Positions 50,543 through 63,310 are shown, counted from the first letter of the stretch. The stretch is DNA of 64,000 bases from Raphanus sativus (GCF_000801105.2 NC_079515.1:17259407-17323406); one strand, 5' to 3'. A program made the numbers and translations. The notes: generated by a model not told the origin, from the letters alone.

Positions 50543-51275
50543 GAAGAAGAAGAAGGTTATGATGTGCTTGTATATCCATGGAGATCTCATTGTTGAGTTC
50601 ACTAATATGTACTTAGTTGTTACTGTGACATGTTTATTGTTAGTGAACCTTAATGATCTTCCAAATGGTTGGGATGAGATAAGATCAAGAGTAATTTGAA
50701 ACTCTAATGATTTGCTCAAGTCATTTGCCTCTAATCAGACTATTTTATCTGAGTTATTTATACAATAAGTGAATTAACGTATTGATAAAGATACAAGCTG
50801 GAAGCTCTGGGTTGAATAAGTTTCTTTTTGAAGGCTAAGATAACATACATCTACTAGAGAAGACTTGATGATATCACCTAAATTGCATCAGTCTTGGTCA
50901 TGGTTCTGAACAATCTTGAGCTCAATCGTTCCTGAGATTCAGAAATAAGATCTATTTGAGGAATTTTTGAACAATATCATTGGTGAGAGGTTTGGGAATA
51001 TCTAGCTATGCTTGTAGAACATACAAAAGCAAAGGAGCAGAGACTGTATCAATAGATGTGCCTGAGCATACACCAAACGTTGAAACACAATATAATTTGT
51101 TTAAAGGTTAGTTTTAACTTACTTGAACACTCGAGCAGGGGGAAATAATGTCTGAATTCTCGACACAAGGGAGAAGATTATGTTCTAATTAGAGAATGAG
51201 TTTAGACCCTGCTAGTGCATCAGAAATAGACTATTATGTGCATACCTCAGAGGCTTAGATTATGTTCTATTGACA
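50543..51275. other. Spacer between PDCD5 and the F-box pseudogene
   Basis: The first about 120 bp are probably the PDCD5 3' UTR. The rest contains no supported gene. Confidence 0.5.
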
Positions 51276-52828
51276 ATGTCTATTTTGATGTTAGGACAGT
51301 TGGGAGATTTAATCAGCAGTTTGCCAGATGAGATTCTTGGAAAGATCCTGTCTTTGCTTCCCACAAAGCTTGCTGCTTCCACATCGATTCTGTCCAAGAG
51401 GTGGATGAATTTGTTCCCTCTTGTAGACACCCTTGATTTTGATGACTCCATCTTTCTGTATCCCGACAGAGACACAGAAGAAGAAGAAGAAGAAGAAAGA
51501 AGATGCTTCTCTGATTTTGTGGACAAAACAGTTGATTTGTTACCCCACGTGTCCCATCAAGAGTTTCTCTTTGAATGGCCGCCGTTATAACAAGTCATGT
51601 GTTGATGGTTGGATCGGCACTGCGTTGCAACGCAACTTATCCGTACTACACTTGCGTTGTCCTCATCGGATCGATAGACATACAGAGTTTTTGTTCCAAA
51701 GCAAGACACTGACTAAGCTTACGCTATATCCCATGGATGTGTTGTTGATTTTGTTCCTGAGAGGATTAAGATGTTTACGAAAGATGATGGTCCTGCGATT
51801 TTCCCTGCACTCAAATCGCTTTTTATAGGCGACATTGTGATTAGTACCACCAATTATGTTAACCTCATCACTATGTGCCCTGTGCTGGAAGAATTGTTCA
51901 TCCGTAACGACGGAGATAACCCGCCAAGTTGGATTAGATTTTTGGATAGTTATTCGTTGAAGCGACTTGTGATTCATTACCATGTTCCTAAATATAGAGA
52001 GGTTTATGAAGATAAAGTTATGGTCATTGCAACTAATCTTACTTACTTCGAATATTCTGGTTATGTCTCCAGATATTATATTTTGTCGAAGATGCCCTCG
52101 CTTGTGGAAGCTAAACTAGATCTTCGACTGTGGGAGTCAACCATCTGTTATGATGATGATTATGAGGATGGATACCTTTCAGTGAATGGTTTTAATGTTA
52201 TCTTTGGTAATACTACCTTTCTCCTTGATGATATAAGCCGCAACGTTAAGACCCTTCACTTGTCTCCTCATTCTCTTGAGGCTATTCTTTTCTGTTGTGA
52301 GTACATCCGTGTTTTCGAAAATCTCCTTACTTTATCATTCGAAAGTGACAAGGATAAAGGCTGGCATTTTGTTCCTCGTCTGCTCAAGAGGGCCCCTAAT
52401 CTACAAACTTTAGTCATCAAGGTATCATCAGTTTCCCTTTTATTATTATTTTCTTGTGCTGCCGCCACCACACATATAGAATTTGATTTTTATATGTATG
52501 TTTTCAGGGTCTTATTCATCGAGTTACAGGTAGATGTGGAGACGTGTGCCCATGCCTCTTCCGTACAAAAAAGCACAATAATAAGGTGAAGGAGAGTGTG
52601 TCAAAAAAGTCTTGTTTACCGACACTTGGAGTGAAGGTGCTAGAGATCTCTGGTTATGGAGGAACTCGTAGAGAGATTCAACAAATGAGGCATTTCCTTG
52701 GGAACTTGAAATGTCTTGAACTTGTGAAAATTGGTGTTGTTCAGCATGTGGCAGACAATAAGTACTTGAGAAGGAACCTATTGTCTCTTCCCAGACTTTC
52801 ATCCAAGTGCAACATCCAGTTCTTCTGA
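51276..52828 (+). pseudogene. F-box/LRR/FBD protein pseudogene, two frameshifts
   Basis: F-box proteins of this large plant family are presumed substrate receptors of SCF ubiquitin ligases. An N-terminal F-box ([19 protein letters not shown], then [10 protein letters not shown]) is followed by LRR-like sequence (FPALKSLFIGDIVI, CPVLEELFI, LKRLVIHYHV, LLKRAPNLQTLVIK) and a C-terminal FBD segment (VKVLEISGYGGTRREIQQMR, LKCLELVKIG). An intron lies at 52422-52507 (GTATCATC to TTTTCAG), a usual position for the family. One extra C in the CCCC run near 51545 shifts frame just after VDLL; a second shift near 51750 (after LYPMDVLL) restores the frame used for the rest. The latter half, from about 51760 to TGA at 52826-52828, is open. 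The ATG could be 51276, or further exons could lie upstream. Without sequencing errors this is a pseudogene. Confidence 0.8.
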
Positions 52829-54002
52829 AGAAAAAAATTGAGAATCATCTCTACTCTGTATGTTGTTATTTAATTACTTTAATAAATGTTTTGCTAACGA
52901 TTTGAACGGTATTTAAGTTTCTCATAATCTACTGTTTTTCTTTCTCTTCTTCATGAATGTGCTTGTTTAAGGACTTTTTTGACCAAAATGTTTTTGTGGT
53001 ATTGGATTTTGTTTGAGAATGTGAAAGTTTGCCATATTTCTTGGCAAGATGTTTCTTTTTGGCTGCAAGTGGTTACCAACATAAGGTCTAACGGAAAGCA
53101 TCAGACTCTGTAACCAGATATTTCAAAGATCCACAAGATAAAAGTTGGAAGTTTTTAACAGTGGAATCCAATAAAGTAATGAATCATTTGTTCCAAGGAT
53201 TATTGCTTAGAACTAAAAATCTTAAAGTTCGATCTAAGCAAAATAACTACACAAATTGTCCAAGCTAAATATGTGTTAGTGTTATGTGAACTTATGAATT
53301 GTCTTATTACTCTAGATGTTGTCTTATGTTTTATGGGTTGAATTTATGTTGGATTTATGGATTTTTAGTCAGTGTGAAACTTATGAGTTGTATTATTGTT
53401 TTGGATATTGTTTTATGTGATAAACTATGTTGAAATTGTAGGTCTTATTCTTTTGTATCACTTTGGAGTTTTCCAGTCATGTAGACTTATATATTAGTTT
53501 ACTTTTATAGAAGACTTGTACAAAAGTCAACTCGACAAAAAAACAGACTTCTTTAGTAGTCTTATGTATAAGAAGAATAACACTTAAGTCTGTACGATGC
53601 CTTGAAATTGTTATTTTTGTTGAATTCTCTAAAAGAAAACTAATACTGAAAAAAACTGATACAAAGGATGATTTTCTGATAGATAATCGAGCAGCAGATT
53701 TCTGAAAAGTCTTTTGTAAAAGAAAACTAATACTTAAATCAGCTGCAAGCAAATTAAATAAGTTTGTTACAGCCAAAAATCTAGTACAAAATCCTACTAA
53801 ATCAGTCTAATACATTAATCTACTACTCACAACACAATAAAATATATCCGACGAATAAAGTCACCAAAAAAAGTTCATACTTCCTAGAATAGTATCTAAA
53901 AAGTGGATTGCAAACCTTACCCATAGACATCAAGATGCTTGTAAACAAGTTTTTATGTGTCGTTTATGTTGGTCGTGTCGAATATCTATGCCCATAGCTT
54001 CG
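52829..54002. other. Intergenic DNA with transposon-like short repeats
   Basis: No gene. The stretch 53480-53800 has repeated words (AAAAGAAAACTAATACT twice, AGACTT/AAGTCT words), as often seen next to Ulp1-bearing transposons, and probably belongs with the Ulp1 remnant at 54003. Confidence 0.45.
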
Positions 54003-54425
54003 TCATGATTTCTTTGATCTTCTTATCACAGAATCATGAGATGGAAATGTCATGTGAAATGTATTACATTCTATATACTTCAAGCAAAAACAGTACTCCA
54101 CAATTACCACTTTGCTTGTTTTGTGGTACCCCATATTTTGAGACCCGCTCATGTGTAAAATTAACTGTTTCCAACTCCTTCTACACACCACGAGATAACA
54201 TATGCATCATATACGGCAGCATGTGCACAATATGCTTCCCAGCCTTAGCAATTTCTTCATTCTTAGCAAAACCATCATCAATGTCCCAAATCATTATGTG
54301 TCTCCTCAGAATTGATGTCGAGCAAGCCACCCAATGATTGTTCTTAACAAATAATGGCGCATATATATCATCATCTTTCCAGTACCTATGTCTTATTTGA
54401 TCTGCAATACGCTGGCTCTTTGCAT
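54003..54425 (-). pseudogene. Ulp1-like (C48) cysteine protease fragment from a transposon
   Basis: On the minus strand, RHRYWKDDDIYAPLFVKNNH then WVACSTSILRRHIMIWDIDD resembles the Ulp1 protease domain that plant Mutator-like transposons carry, with the catalytic His (NNHW) and Asp (IWD) visible. The catalytic Cys region is recognisable near 54104-54093 (NCGV). A stop codon (TAG, 54183-54181) interrupts the frame after MLSRGV, and the frame shifts just after the Cys region; the last part (LKYIECNTFHMTF, to 54003) is in another frame. Only this domain remains. Confidence 0.65.
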
Positions 54426-55408
54426 GTGTACCTAGAATTCAAAGTCCGGCTCCGGCCTTTATAGGGATTTTCGGGGTTTTTGAGTTTTTCGAAAAATAAT
54501 TTGTATTGTCATTTCTAGTGTTTTAATACATATGAATTTAAAAAAAAAACAGTTTCAACTTTTAATTTTAAATGTAAAGTGAATTTAAACTTTTCTTCTT
54601 TATCAAAATATTTTACTTTTTCGTATGCTTTAAAAATATATTATAAACTAACCAAATTTAATAAAATTTAAATAATCAAATATAAATTTAAACTAAACGT
54701 ATAAGAGAACAAAATTTATGAAAAACATGATCAAACGTTTCAGTCTTTGTATGTTGAAAAAAACTATGTTATAAAGTAAGAGTTTTTTTTCTTTTCATTG
54801 AACACATTTTAAGTTATATTTATAAAAAAAAATATAACATTTGTTATGATTAAACAATAAAGCACATTAACAGCTTTTATATTTTATTAGAATCTGGATT
54901 AAAAATATAAAATATAAAAATAATATGTCAATAATAATAAAGATTATGATTGCAAAAATGATAATATCTAAAATAAAATACAAAATTTCGAGTTTTTATA
55001 CCAATCCTAATTCAAACAAGTTTAAGACCAAAATATCCGATGCTCAAATAGACTAATTCCAAAAAACTCAAATTTTTGGACTTATAAAACTAAAACCAAT
55101 CTCAATGACTTTTAAGACCAAACGACATGTCTAGATTTACTCCACAAGCTAAGAACATTATATTTATGTTGCTCTCTTTCCTCAGGAAAAGTCAAAGACT
55201 TCCTCCGAGACGGTATTCTCTCCTCATGCACCTCAGAGAGAATCGTCAACGTTTTTTTCCGCGGAAACCACAGAGGCAAAAAGGGAAAGTTCGAGGAGAA
55301 AACAGACATTATAAAAACATAGAAATGAGCAGGTCCAGTAAACGATTTTCACAAAACATAGGTTTAAAATTGTACTTTTAATTTTTCCATGATAAGTAGA
55401 GGAGCTAA
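54426..55408. other. AT-rich spacer downstream of GlyRS
   Basis: No gene supported. A short GC-rich patch near 54440-54480 (CCGGCTCCGGCC) and AT-rich DNA to about 55110. The 65-84 codon frames near 55112-55472 are not supported as genes and partly overlap the GlyRS 3' end. Confidence 0.5.
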
Positions 55409-58400
55409 TCACTCCTGCTCGTCTGCAGCAGCAGAAGAGTGGTGAGGGAAGCTTGCCCACACGTCTTGCCATGTCATCTTCCCCTCCGCGACTGAGCTCA
55501 CCACAGAGGCTGCCTCTTTCAAGCTAACTCGGACTTGGTCTTTGCTGTCTCTTTCTCTGATTGTCACCGATGCATCCGAGTCCACTGTTATTGCAAATGG
55601 CACTCCTAGCTCATCCGTTCTCGCATACCTTTTCCCTATCGATGTACCTGTTTTCATTCACACACACACACGCTCGGTTTTGCTCCATTTCAAGATTCTA
55701 AATAACTTCAAAACTGTTTTTTAACACGTACCAGTGATGTCAATCTTATGCGAGATGCCAACAGAAGTGAGTTCCTTGGAAATGACTTTGGTTGCTTCCT
55801 CGAATTGTTGGTTCTGAACCAGCGGGAAAACCGTGCACTTGATGGGAGCCACAAGAGGAGGGAACCGGAACACGTTCAGCTGTTCATCCCCTGCTTTGCT
55901 TGGTCTTGTGCTGAAACAGTGCTCGTACAGACAATATATGATCCGACCAATCCCGAAAGATGGTTCGATCACTGACGGTGTGAAAACACGCTGGTGCTCT
56001 TTCTTCTTCTCCTTTGAGATTGACACCATGTTCTTCTTGATGCTCACGTTTTTCCCGAGGGTACACACGTAGAACTCCACTTCCCCCTTGGATTCCAGGG
56101 TTGCCTTCATCTCCATAGCTTCTTTCTCGTTCATCGCCTAACAAAACAATACACAGAGCATGTTCTAGTTATATAAAACTCATACCATGAGACAAAGAAG
56201 CTTTATAGTAAAACAATACCTCCAAAGATTCAACAACATTCTTCTGATTTCCCTTGAATGCAAGGCCCAGTTCTTTCTTCACAGGATTGATCACAAGTTT
56301 CTGAACGCAAACAGAAACATATTAACAACAAAGTTATAAAGACAGTAACGAAAATGTTAAAACTCAGAATAAATAGATACCTCTACTTCTTTAGGCTCTG
56401 CATATTTCTCTTCAGCTACAAGAGCAACGCCACTTTTATCCTGAAATACAACAATGTATCCACAATCTGCATTAGCAAGTTTGAATAGCTGCCAAACGAA
56501 AACTAAAAGGTAAGTTCCATACCGAGTGAGCACGTAGGTCGTAAGCAGACCTATCTGCAATGCCAACACACTCAATCCATCCGTATGAACTCTCAATTTC
56601 AGCATCCCAACAATCTGCTGCATAGTGGGCCATTTCATTTGCAAGATGCTGGCGGAAACGCAGCCGTTCCTTGTCTATGCCAAGGCGGGTAAGGAAAAGA
56701 TAAACTCTTCCAATGAAGTACCCTAGAGTTTCATTGTTCACAGTTCCCTATATTTTTAATTTGCAGACATCAATATAACAGATGATAAACATAAAGTTCT
56801 GTGTGCGAATGCATAGTAGGATTATAAATACAGACCTTGGCAACAGCTTCGCCAAGGCAAAGTTTTTTAGCAGCTTGGCCAGACATTTGTTCTTCTCTTG
56901 GAAACATGAGGAACTCCAACTTTGATACATCAGAGAATTTAGGATGGGACTTGTTCTCAGGATCAACAAAGTGCTCAATCTCTGCCAGAGTGAATTCACG
57001 AACTCTAAGAAGCCCTTGACGAGGAGATATCTGCGAGCAAGACACTACTTATTGGAAGCCAGACACAATTGAAAACAAAAAAGATTGACATAAACACATC
57101 CAATGTATCAAACAAGGTAGCTGAAACTCTTAATAATAATAATCACCTCATTTCTAAAGGCTTGACCAATTTGAGCAGCGGCAAAGGGAAGTTTTCTTCC
57201 ATTGTAATAATACAAGTCCTTAAAATTCACAAATATGCCTTGCGCAGTCTCCGGACGCATGTAACTGAGACACGAAGAAGAGAACTGATTAAACAAGAAA
57301 CAACTCCGGCAAGGAAAGAAGCTCAGGAAACGTTACAAAACAAAGAGCACTCACCCAGGAATCAAACCAGATGGACCAATGGATGTTTGAAACATCAAGT
57401 TAAAGGGATAAGGATCAGAAAGAGGGTTCTTAGTATCTGGAGCAGTGATCCCATACTCCTTGATCTTAGCACCAAGCTCTTCAGGGGAATAATCTTCCAT
57501 AACAGCAAGAACATCCTTAAACTCAGCAGCTTTCTCAGCAGAGATGGTAAGATCTTTCTCCAGCTTCTCGGTGCAGTAGTCTTTCAGCAAGTGATCCGCA
57601 CGGTAACACGTCCCTGTTTTCTCATCCTTGACCATAAGATCAGTGAACTTATCAACATGCCCAGACGCCTTGAGAACAACCTCCGGTGTCACACATGGAC
57701 AATCAACTTCAAGCATGTTCTCCTCAAGAATGAAATGCTGTAAACAGATCAAAATCAACATCATAATAAAACCAAAATCAATTTCAATATTATTTATATT
57801 AATACTCTAAAAACTCAAAATTACAAATTATAAATTTGAATATATTAGTTGTTTTCTGGATATTTCGGATATGTTTGTTACATTCGTTATCATACGTTCG
57901 GATACAAACTAGAATTGGTTTTTAAGCAAATATCCAAACCGGTTAAACCCAAACCGATCCTAAATTAGAAAATACCGATCGATACCAAAATCTCTAACCG
58001 AATCGGATCCGATCAATCAATGCCTAGCCTAAGCGAAATCAATTTCTACTCTAACGAAACGTGAATCGAATCCTCACTTGACGCCAGAAGCTAAGAACAT
58101 TGGACTTGACAGCGCAGCCAGGAGGACCGTAATCGAAGAGCCCAGACACACCGCGGTAGATCTTGAACGAAGGGATGTAGAACAAACGCCGCTCCAGAGT
58201 ATTGACGACGGCTTGCCGGAACGCCTCGCGGTTAAGCGAACCGTTTCCGGAGCTGCTCATGGTTGACTGGAGCTGCTTCTCCACGGCGGATTTCTCGAGC
58301 TTGAGTTTGTTGAGGAGGTCGATGGCGGCGTCGATCTCGGGCTTCGCTGCGCGGGAGGCCTTGAGAGCGCGTACGGCGTTGCCCTGGGACTCGACGGAGG

Positions 58401-58563
58401 AGGATTTCTCCGAGAGAGATTGGCGGAGAGATTGTTCGGTAGCGTCCATCGTGGTGTGGAACGAGGAGGTAGATTCGCGACGGATCGAGTTGGCTTGAAA
58501 TTGAGGGAGAAGATAGAAGAAGATTTGTCTGCGTGTTGAGCCAAGTGGAGAGAGAAAGCGCAT
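55409..58563 (-). CDS. GLYRS-1: Glycyl-tRNA synthetase (alpha2 type), nine coding exons
   Basis: Charges tRNA-Gly with glycine for protein synthesis. Exons: 58563-58078, 57737-57355, 57264-57147, 57030-56836, 56747-56523, 56440-56381, 56300-56220, 56137-55732, 55647-55409. Every border is GT-AG, and the total of 2,193 bp gives 730 residues, as in Arabidopsis At1g29880. A WHEP-like helical N-terminus ([34 protein letters not shown]) precedes the class II core: [13 protein letters not shown], motif 2 ([21 protein letters not shown]), motif 3 ([16 protein letters not shown]), then an anticodon-binding domain ending [21 protein letters not shown] 58563 (MRFLS) opens an Arg/Ser-rich, mitochondrial-like presequence; a second in-frame ATG at 58449-58447 (MDATEQSL) would give the cytosolic form. 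Dual initiation is reported for the Arabidopsis orthologue. A further in-frame ATG at 58590 exists. No lesions. Confidence 0.95.
57840..58020. repeat. CCGAACCGATCC-type degenerate repeat in GlyRS intron 1
   Basis: Words such as AACCGGTTAAACCC, ACCGATCCTAAATTAG and CCGAATCGGATCCGATC, plus GGATATTTCGGATATG, occupy the 340 bp first intron. This is the same general class of transposon debris as at 1755-1916. The splice sites are unaffected. Confidence 0.4.
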
Positions 58564-58828
58564 TCGAATAAGCGTTGCTGGTGGTTCCACTCAACAGTAG
58601 CCTAGGGTTTAAGATAATGTGTAACCTTCGAGATGAGACAGTGGGTTTGGGCTCCACCGATTTTCATCATCATTAAAACGACGAAGTTGTACATACTTAC
58701 TGAAGTAACCCCACAAAATCTCTCCACTACTGGTGTAACCGCAGCGGTTATGGTTGCGGTTTCGGAAGTTTGCGGGTGTGGAAGTAGTTACGGTTTTAAG
58801 AATTTTCTAGAGATTTGTACGACTGGTA
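58564..58828. other. GlyRS leader side and older repeat (left part) interrupted by the copia element
   Basis: The first part is the GlyRS 5' flank (ends near 58640). From about 58725 to 58828 the DNA is GC-patterned (GTAACCGCAGCGG, GGTTGCGGTTTCGG). Similar CCGCAACCGC words recur at 63906-63945 beyond the right LTR, so the copia element apparently landed inside an older element of this type. Confidence 0.5.
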
Positions 58829-59080
58829 TGTTGGATAAGCTTCAAAGATGGCTTAGGAAACAAGTTATTCATAAAAGGAAGTTTGAATAACTAAAAAGGA
58901 AAAACTTGATTTAGATTTATGTTAAGTTTCTAGATCACATTGTAATAGGTTAAGCTAAGACCCTATATATAGAGATCTATATTGTAAGATGATCTCAAGA
59001 AGTTAAGAGTTTAATAAAACGAAGAAATTGTTTTATTAACAAACTTTGCATATCACACATTCGATCCTTAGGCGACTTTA
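58829..59080 (+). repeat. 5' LTR of the copia element
   Basis: 252 bp, starts TGTTGGATAAGC and ends GGCGACTTTA. A TATA-like CTATATATAGAG lies at about 58965, and an AATAAA polyadenylation-like signal at about 59012. Differs from the 3' LTR at four sites (G/A near 58850, G/A near 58877, T/C near 59028 and A/G near 59043). Confidence 0.92.
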
Positions 59081-59082
59081 TT

Positions 59083-59094
59083 TGGTATCAGAGC
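59083..59094 (+). promoter_or_regulatory. Primer binding site (initiator tRNA-Met)
   Basis: TGGTATCAGAGC, the standard plant copia primer site complementary to the 3' end of initiator tRNA-Met, two bases after the 5' LTR. Confidence 0.92.
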
Positions 59095-59134
59095 TTAGGT
59101 TTTTGTGTGATTGTGAAATCGAGAAGCTGTATCC

Positions 59135-62100
59135 ATGGCTGATACAAAAGCTTTAACAGAGATGAAGCCACTAGGAAGAAGAGAAGACTTTCCAAGTGCT
59201 GTAATCTGTCTGATGCTCAATACGATGAACTACACTGTTTGGACAAAGAGGATGAAGATTCTGTTAAAGGTTCACAAAGTTTGGGGTGCAGTAGATCCAG
59301 GCACTGACGACGAAAAAAGAAACGACCTCGCAACGGGACTTCTGTTCGGTTCAATACCTGAAGCAATGGTTTTACAAGCCGGAGAAGATGACTCCCCTAA
59401 AGTTATATGAGAAGCCATTAAAACTAGAAACCTTGGTGTTGAACGCGTTAAAGAAGCTCGTCTACTAACGCTGATGAATGAATTCGATCGATTAAGTATG
59501 GAAGACTCAGACAGTATAGATAACTTCACGAGCAAGTTAACAGAGCTTGCATCAAAAGCGTCCTCGTTGGGACAAAGCATTGATCAACCAAAGCTCGTGA
59601 AGAAACTTCTCAACAGTCTACCAATGAAATTCATTCACATGATGGCATCAATAGAGCAGATGCTTGATCTAAACAAAACCTCGTTTGAAGATATTATTGG
59701 AAGACTCAAAGCATATGAAGAACGAGTCAAAGGCAAAACTGCATATGATCAACAAAACAATATGTTGTTCTCAAGCACTGAAACATCAAGCGATCAGAAC
59801 TCGAGAGGCAGAGGAAGAGGATCATATCGTGGTCGTGGTCAAGGAAACAGAGGTAGAGGACGAGGAAGAAGCAACACTGGCGAGGGGAACAAAGAGAAGA
59901 AAGACTACTCCCAGATCACATGCTTCAATTGTAAGAAGAAGGGACACTTTTTTTTTGTCACAGATGAAGAAGGGACACTTCAAATCCGTGTGTCCTGAGA
60001 AGAAAGAAGAGAAACAAGAGCTCAACAAGACAAAGACGGAGGTAGCAGAAGCTGCGTTATACATGCATCAAGTTGTGTATCTCAACGAAGAGAAAGTCTT
60101 ACCGAATTCACTAGAGCCAAGCAAGAAAGAAGATGGTATATGGTATCTAGACAACGGTGCGAGCAATCACATGACTGGTGAAAAATATCAATCACATGAC
60201 TGGTGAAAAATCTTAATTCTCAGAGCTCAACGAGAACATCAAAGGAAAAGTCAAGTTCGGAGATGGCTCGTATGTAGATATAAACGGCAAAGGATCTATT
60301 CTCTTTGAAGCCAAAACAGGGGAACAGAAGCTCCTAACCGACATATATTACATACCGAACTTGAAAAGTAACATACTAAGTCTGGGTCAAGCAACTGAAC
60401 AAGGCTGTGACATAAGGATGAAAGAGGATTACCTCACCTTGAGAGATCCAAGCGGTAGACTTTTGGTGAAAGTTCAGAGAGCTTCTAATCGTCTATATAA
60501 GATATCACTCAAAGTCGGTAAACCTACTTGTCTACTCGCAAAGATCAAAGAGGAACCATGGAGATGGCACGCACGCCTTGGTCATATAAGCTTCAAGACA
60601 ATAAGGGCCATGGCAACACATGATATGGTTCGTGGCTTACCTGAAATACATGAAGAGAAGCAGTTGTGTAACTCTTGTTTGGTCGGGAAGCAGACGCGTC
60701 ACAGTTTTCCTGCAGCAACTGCATACAGATCTTCGGTTGCTCTCGAGCTGTTACACGCAGATTTGTGTGGTCCCATATCGCCGGCAACACAAGGTCACAA
60801 CAACTATATCTTCGTCATAGTTGATGATTGTACGAGATATATGTGGTCTATTTTGTTGAGAGAAAAGAGTGAAGCCTTTGATAGATTCAAGAGTTTTAAA
60901 GCCCTTGTTGAGAGGGAAGCAAACAAGACAATCGGAACACTCCGTACGGACAGAGGAGGAGAGTTCACGTCAAAGGATTTCCAAGACTTCTGCAACAAAC
61001 ATGGCATCAAACGCCATTTAACAGCACTATATACTCCACAACAGAATGGAGTTGTGGAGAGAAGGAATCGTACTTTAATGGAGATGACTCGAAGCATGAT
61101 GAAAGCTATGAAGGTACCGAACTACATGTGGGGAGAAGCCGTGCGACACGCAACATATGTGATCAATCGTGTTCCTACTAGAGCATTGAAGAATAAAACT
61201 CCATACGAAAGCTTGAAGGGAGGAAAGCCTAACGTAGGTCACATAAGAGTTTTTGGATGTGTTGCTCACGCGAAAGTAGATTCAGTTCATCTAAGGAAAC
61301 TTGATGATCGTTCTCAAGCTCTTGTTCATCTCGGAATCGAACCCGGCACGAAAGCTTATCGACTTTATAATCCTACTTTCAGAAGGATAGTCGTAAGTCG
61401 GGACGTAATTTTTGACGAGAAAACTTGTTGGAATTGGAAGGGAGCTACTAAGGAAGGACAAGACGACTCTGGTATGTTTCGTATGACGTGGGGATTGACT
61501 GTAAACGAAGGGAATGGTCCGTTTATAGCCAGTACACAACAAGAAGAAACCGCGGATGCAGAAACAGAGCAGCAAGAAGACGAAACAGGTGTTACACACG
61601 CAGAATCAGATGTAACACGCAACGAAGAAGAAGAAGTTGATCAAAGCTCGACACAGGAAGTAAGGCGCTCAACTCGTCAAACAAGTAAACCTAGTTACCT
61701 AGATGACTACATTTTACTTGCTGAGATAGAATGTGAGCTGCTGCTTCATGTTATCAATGATGAGCCAAAGAATTTCCAAGAAGCAAAGGGAGATAAAAGA
61801 TGGACGAAGGCATGTGAAGACGAGATCCATTCGATCAACATAAACAAGACATGGACGCTAACAGACAAGCCAGCTGGAGCAAAGATCATCGGTCTCAAGT
61901 GGATCTTCAAGATCAAAAGAAACGCTGATGGATCTATCAACAAGTTCAAAGCGAGACTCGTAGCTAAAGGTTACGTACAAGAACATGGTATCGATTTTGA
62001 TGAAGTGTTTGCACCAGTGGCTCGATTAGAGACCATAAGACTCCTGATTGGGTTAGCTGCTGCGAATAAGTGGGAGATTCACCATATAGACGTCAAGACA

Positions 62101-63310
62101 GCATTCTTACATGGTGAGTTACACGAAGAAGTTTATGTGTCACAGCCTGAAGGGTTTGAAAAGAAGGGAGAAGAGCATAAGGTTTTCAAACTCTCCAAGG
62201 CCTTGTATGGATTGAAACAAGCTCCACGAGCTTGGAACATAAAGCTTGATCGAACTTTGAAGCAACTCAGCTTCAAGAGGTGTTTTCTAAAGAAAATTCG
62301 GTCTATCGAAAGGATGATAAAGAAAAGCTTCTTATCGTGGCTATCTACGTTGACGACTTGTTCATTACCGGAGACTCTGCAAAAAAAATCTCAGAGTTTA
62401 AGAAGAACATGTCAAAGAACTTTGAGATGTCTGATTTGGGTCTTCTAACATACTACCTCGGATTGGAAGTAAGACAAAGCTCAAAGTACATCATGATCAA
62501 TCAAGAAGCGTATGCGAGGAGAGTATTGGAGGAAGCTGCAATGGACGACTGCAACTCGACATGTATACCCATGGAGTTCGGTCTGCAACTCTCAAAAGGC
62601 CTCGACGAACCCGAGATAGATGCTACACTTTATCGAAGAAGAATTGGCTGTCTCAGATATCTTATGCACTCAAGACCAGACATGTGTTACGCAGTGGGCA
62701 TCTTGAGTAGATATATGCACTCACCAAGAATGTCTCACGGCAACGCACTGAAGCAAGTCCTAAGGTACTTAAAGGGAACAGTCGGGTACGGATTATCTTA
62801 CGAGCAAGGTGGATCAATGAATCTCGTAGGATATAGTGACAGTAGTCACAACACGGATCCGGACGATGGAAGAAGTACGACAGGTCACTTGTTTTGTCTA
62901 GGAGAAACGCCAATCACTTGGTGCTCACAGAAGCAAGACACGGTGTCTTTAAGCTCGTGTGAAGCAGAGTATATGGCAGCAACGGAAGCAGCAAAGCAGG
63001 CGGTCTGGATACAAGATTTGATAAGTGAGATTACAGGAAAAGAGATGAAGAAGACGATGATATGAGTGGACAACAAGTCAGCTATCTCATTAGCCAAGAA
63101 TCCCGTGTTTCACCGTAGGAGCAAGCACATTCACAAGAGGTTCCATTTCATTCGCGAATGAGTAGAGCAAGACGAGATTGATGTGGAACATGTTCCTGGA
63201 GAAAAACAGAAAGCGGACATCCTAACTAAAGCTTTAGCAAGAATCAAGTTCAAAGAGATGAGGGAGCTGGTTCAAGTTCAAGACTTAAGCAAAGATGGCT
63301 TGAAGCTTAG
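59135..63310 (+). pseudogene. Copia gag-pol, disrupted
   Basis: Gag starts at ATG 59135 (MADTKALTEMKPLGRRED) and runs to an Arg-Gly stretch and a zinc knuckle (CFNCKKKGHF). Protease follows (WYLDNGASNHMTG), then gag-pre-integrase ([21 protein letters not shown]), integrase ([25 protein letters not shown]: the D-D-E triad), reverse transcriptase ([32 protein letters not shown] [22 protein letters not shown]) and RNase H (YSDSSHNTDPDDGRSTTG, LSSCEAEYMA). Lesions: TGA at 59408-59410; a 31 bp insertion near 59952-59982; a 25 bp tandem duplication near 60163-60212; a one-base T loss near 62280, shortly before the YVDD motif; TGA at 63063-63065; TGA at 63159-63161. The first and fifth replace likely Trp codons. 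Confidence 0.9.
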
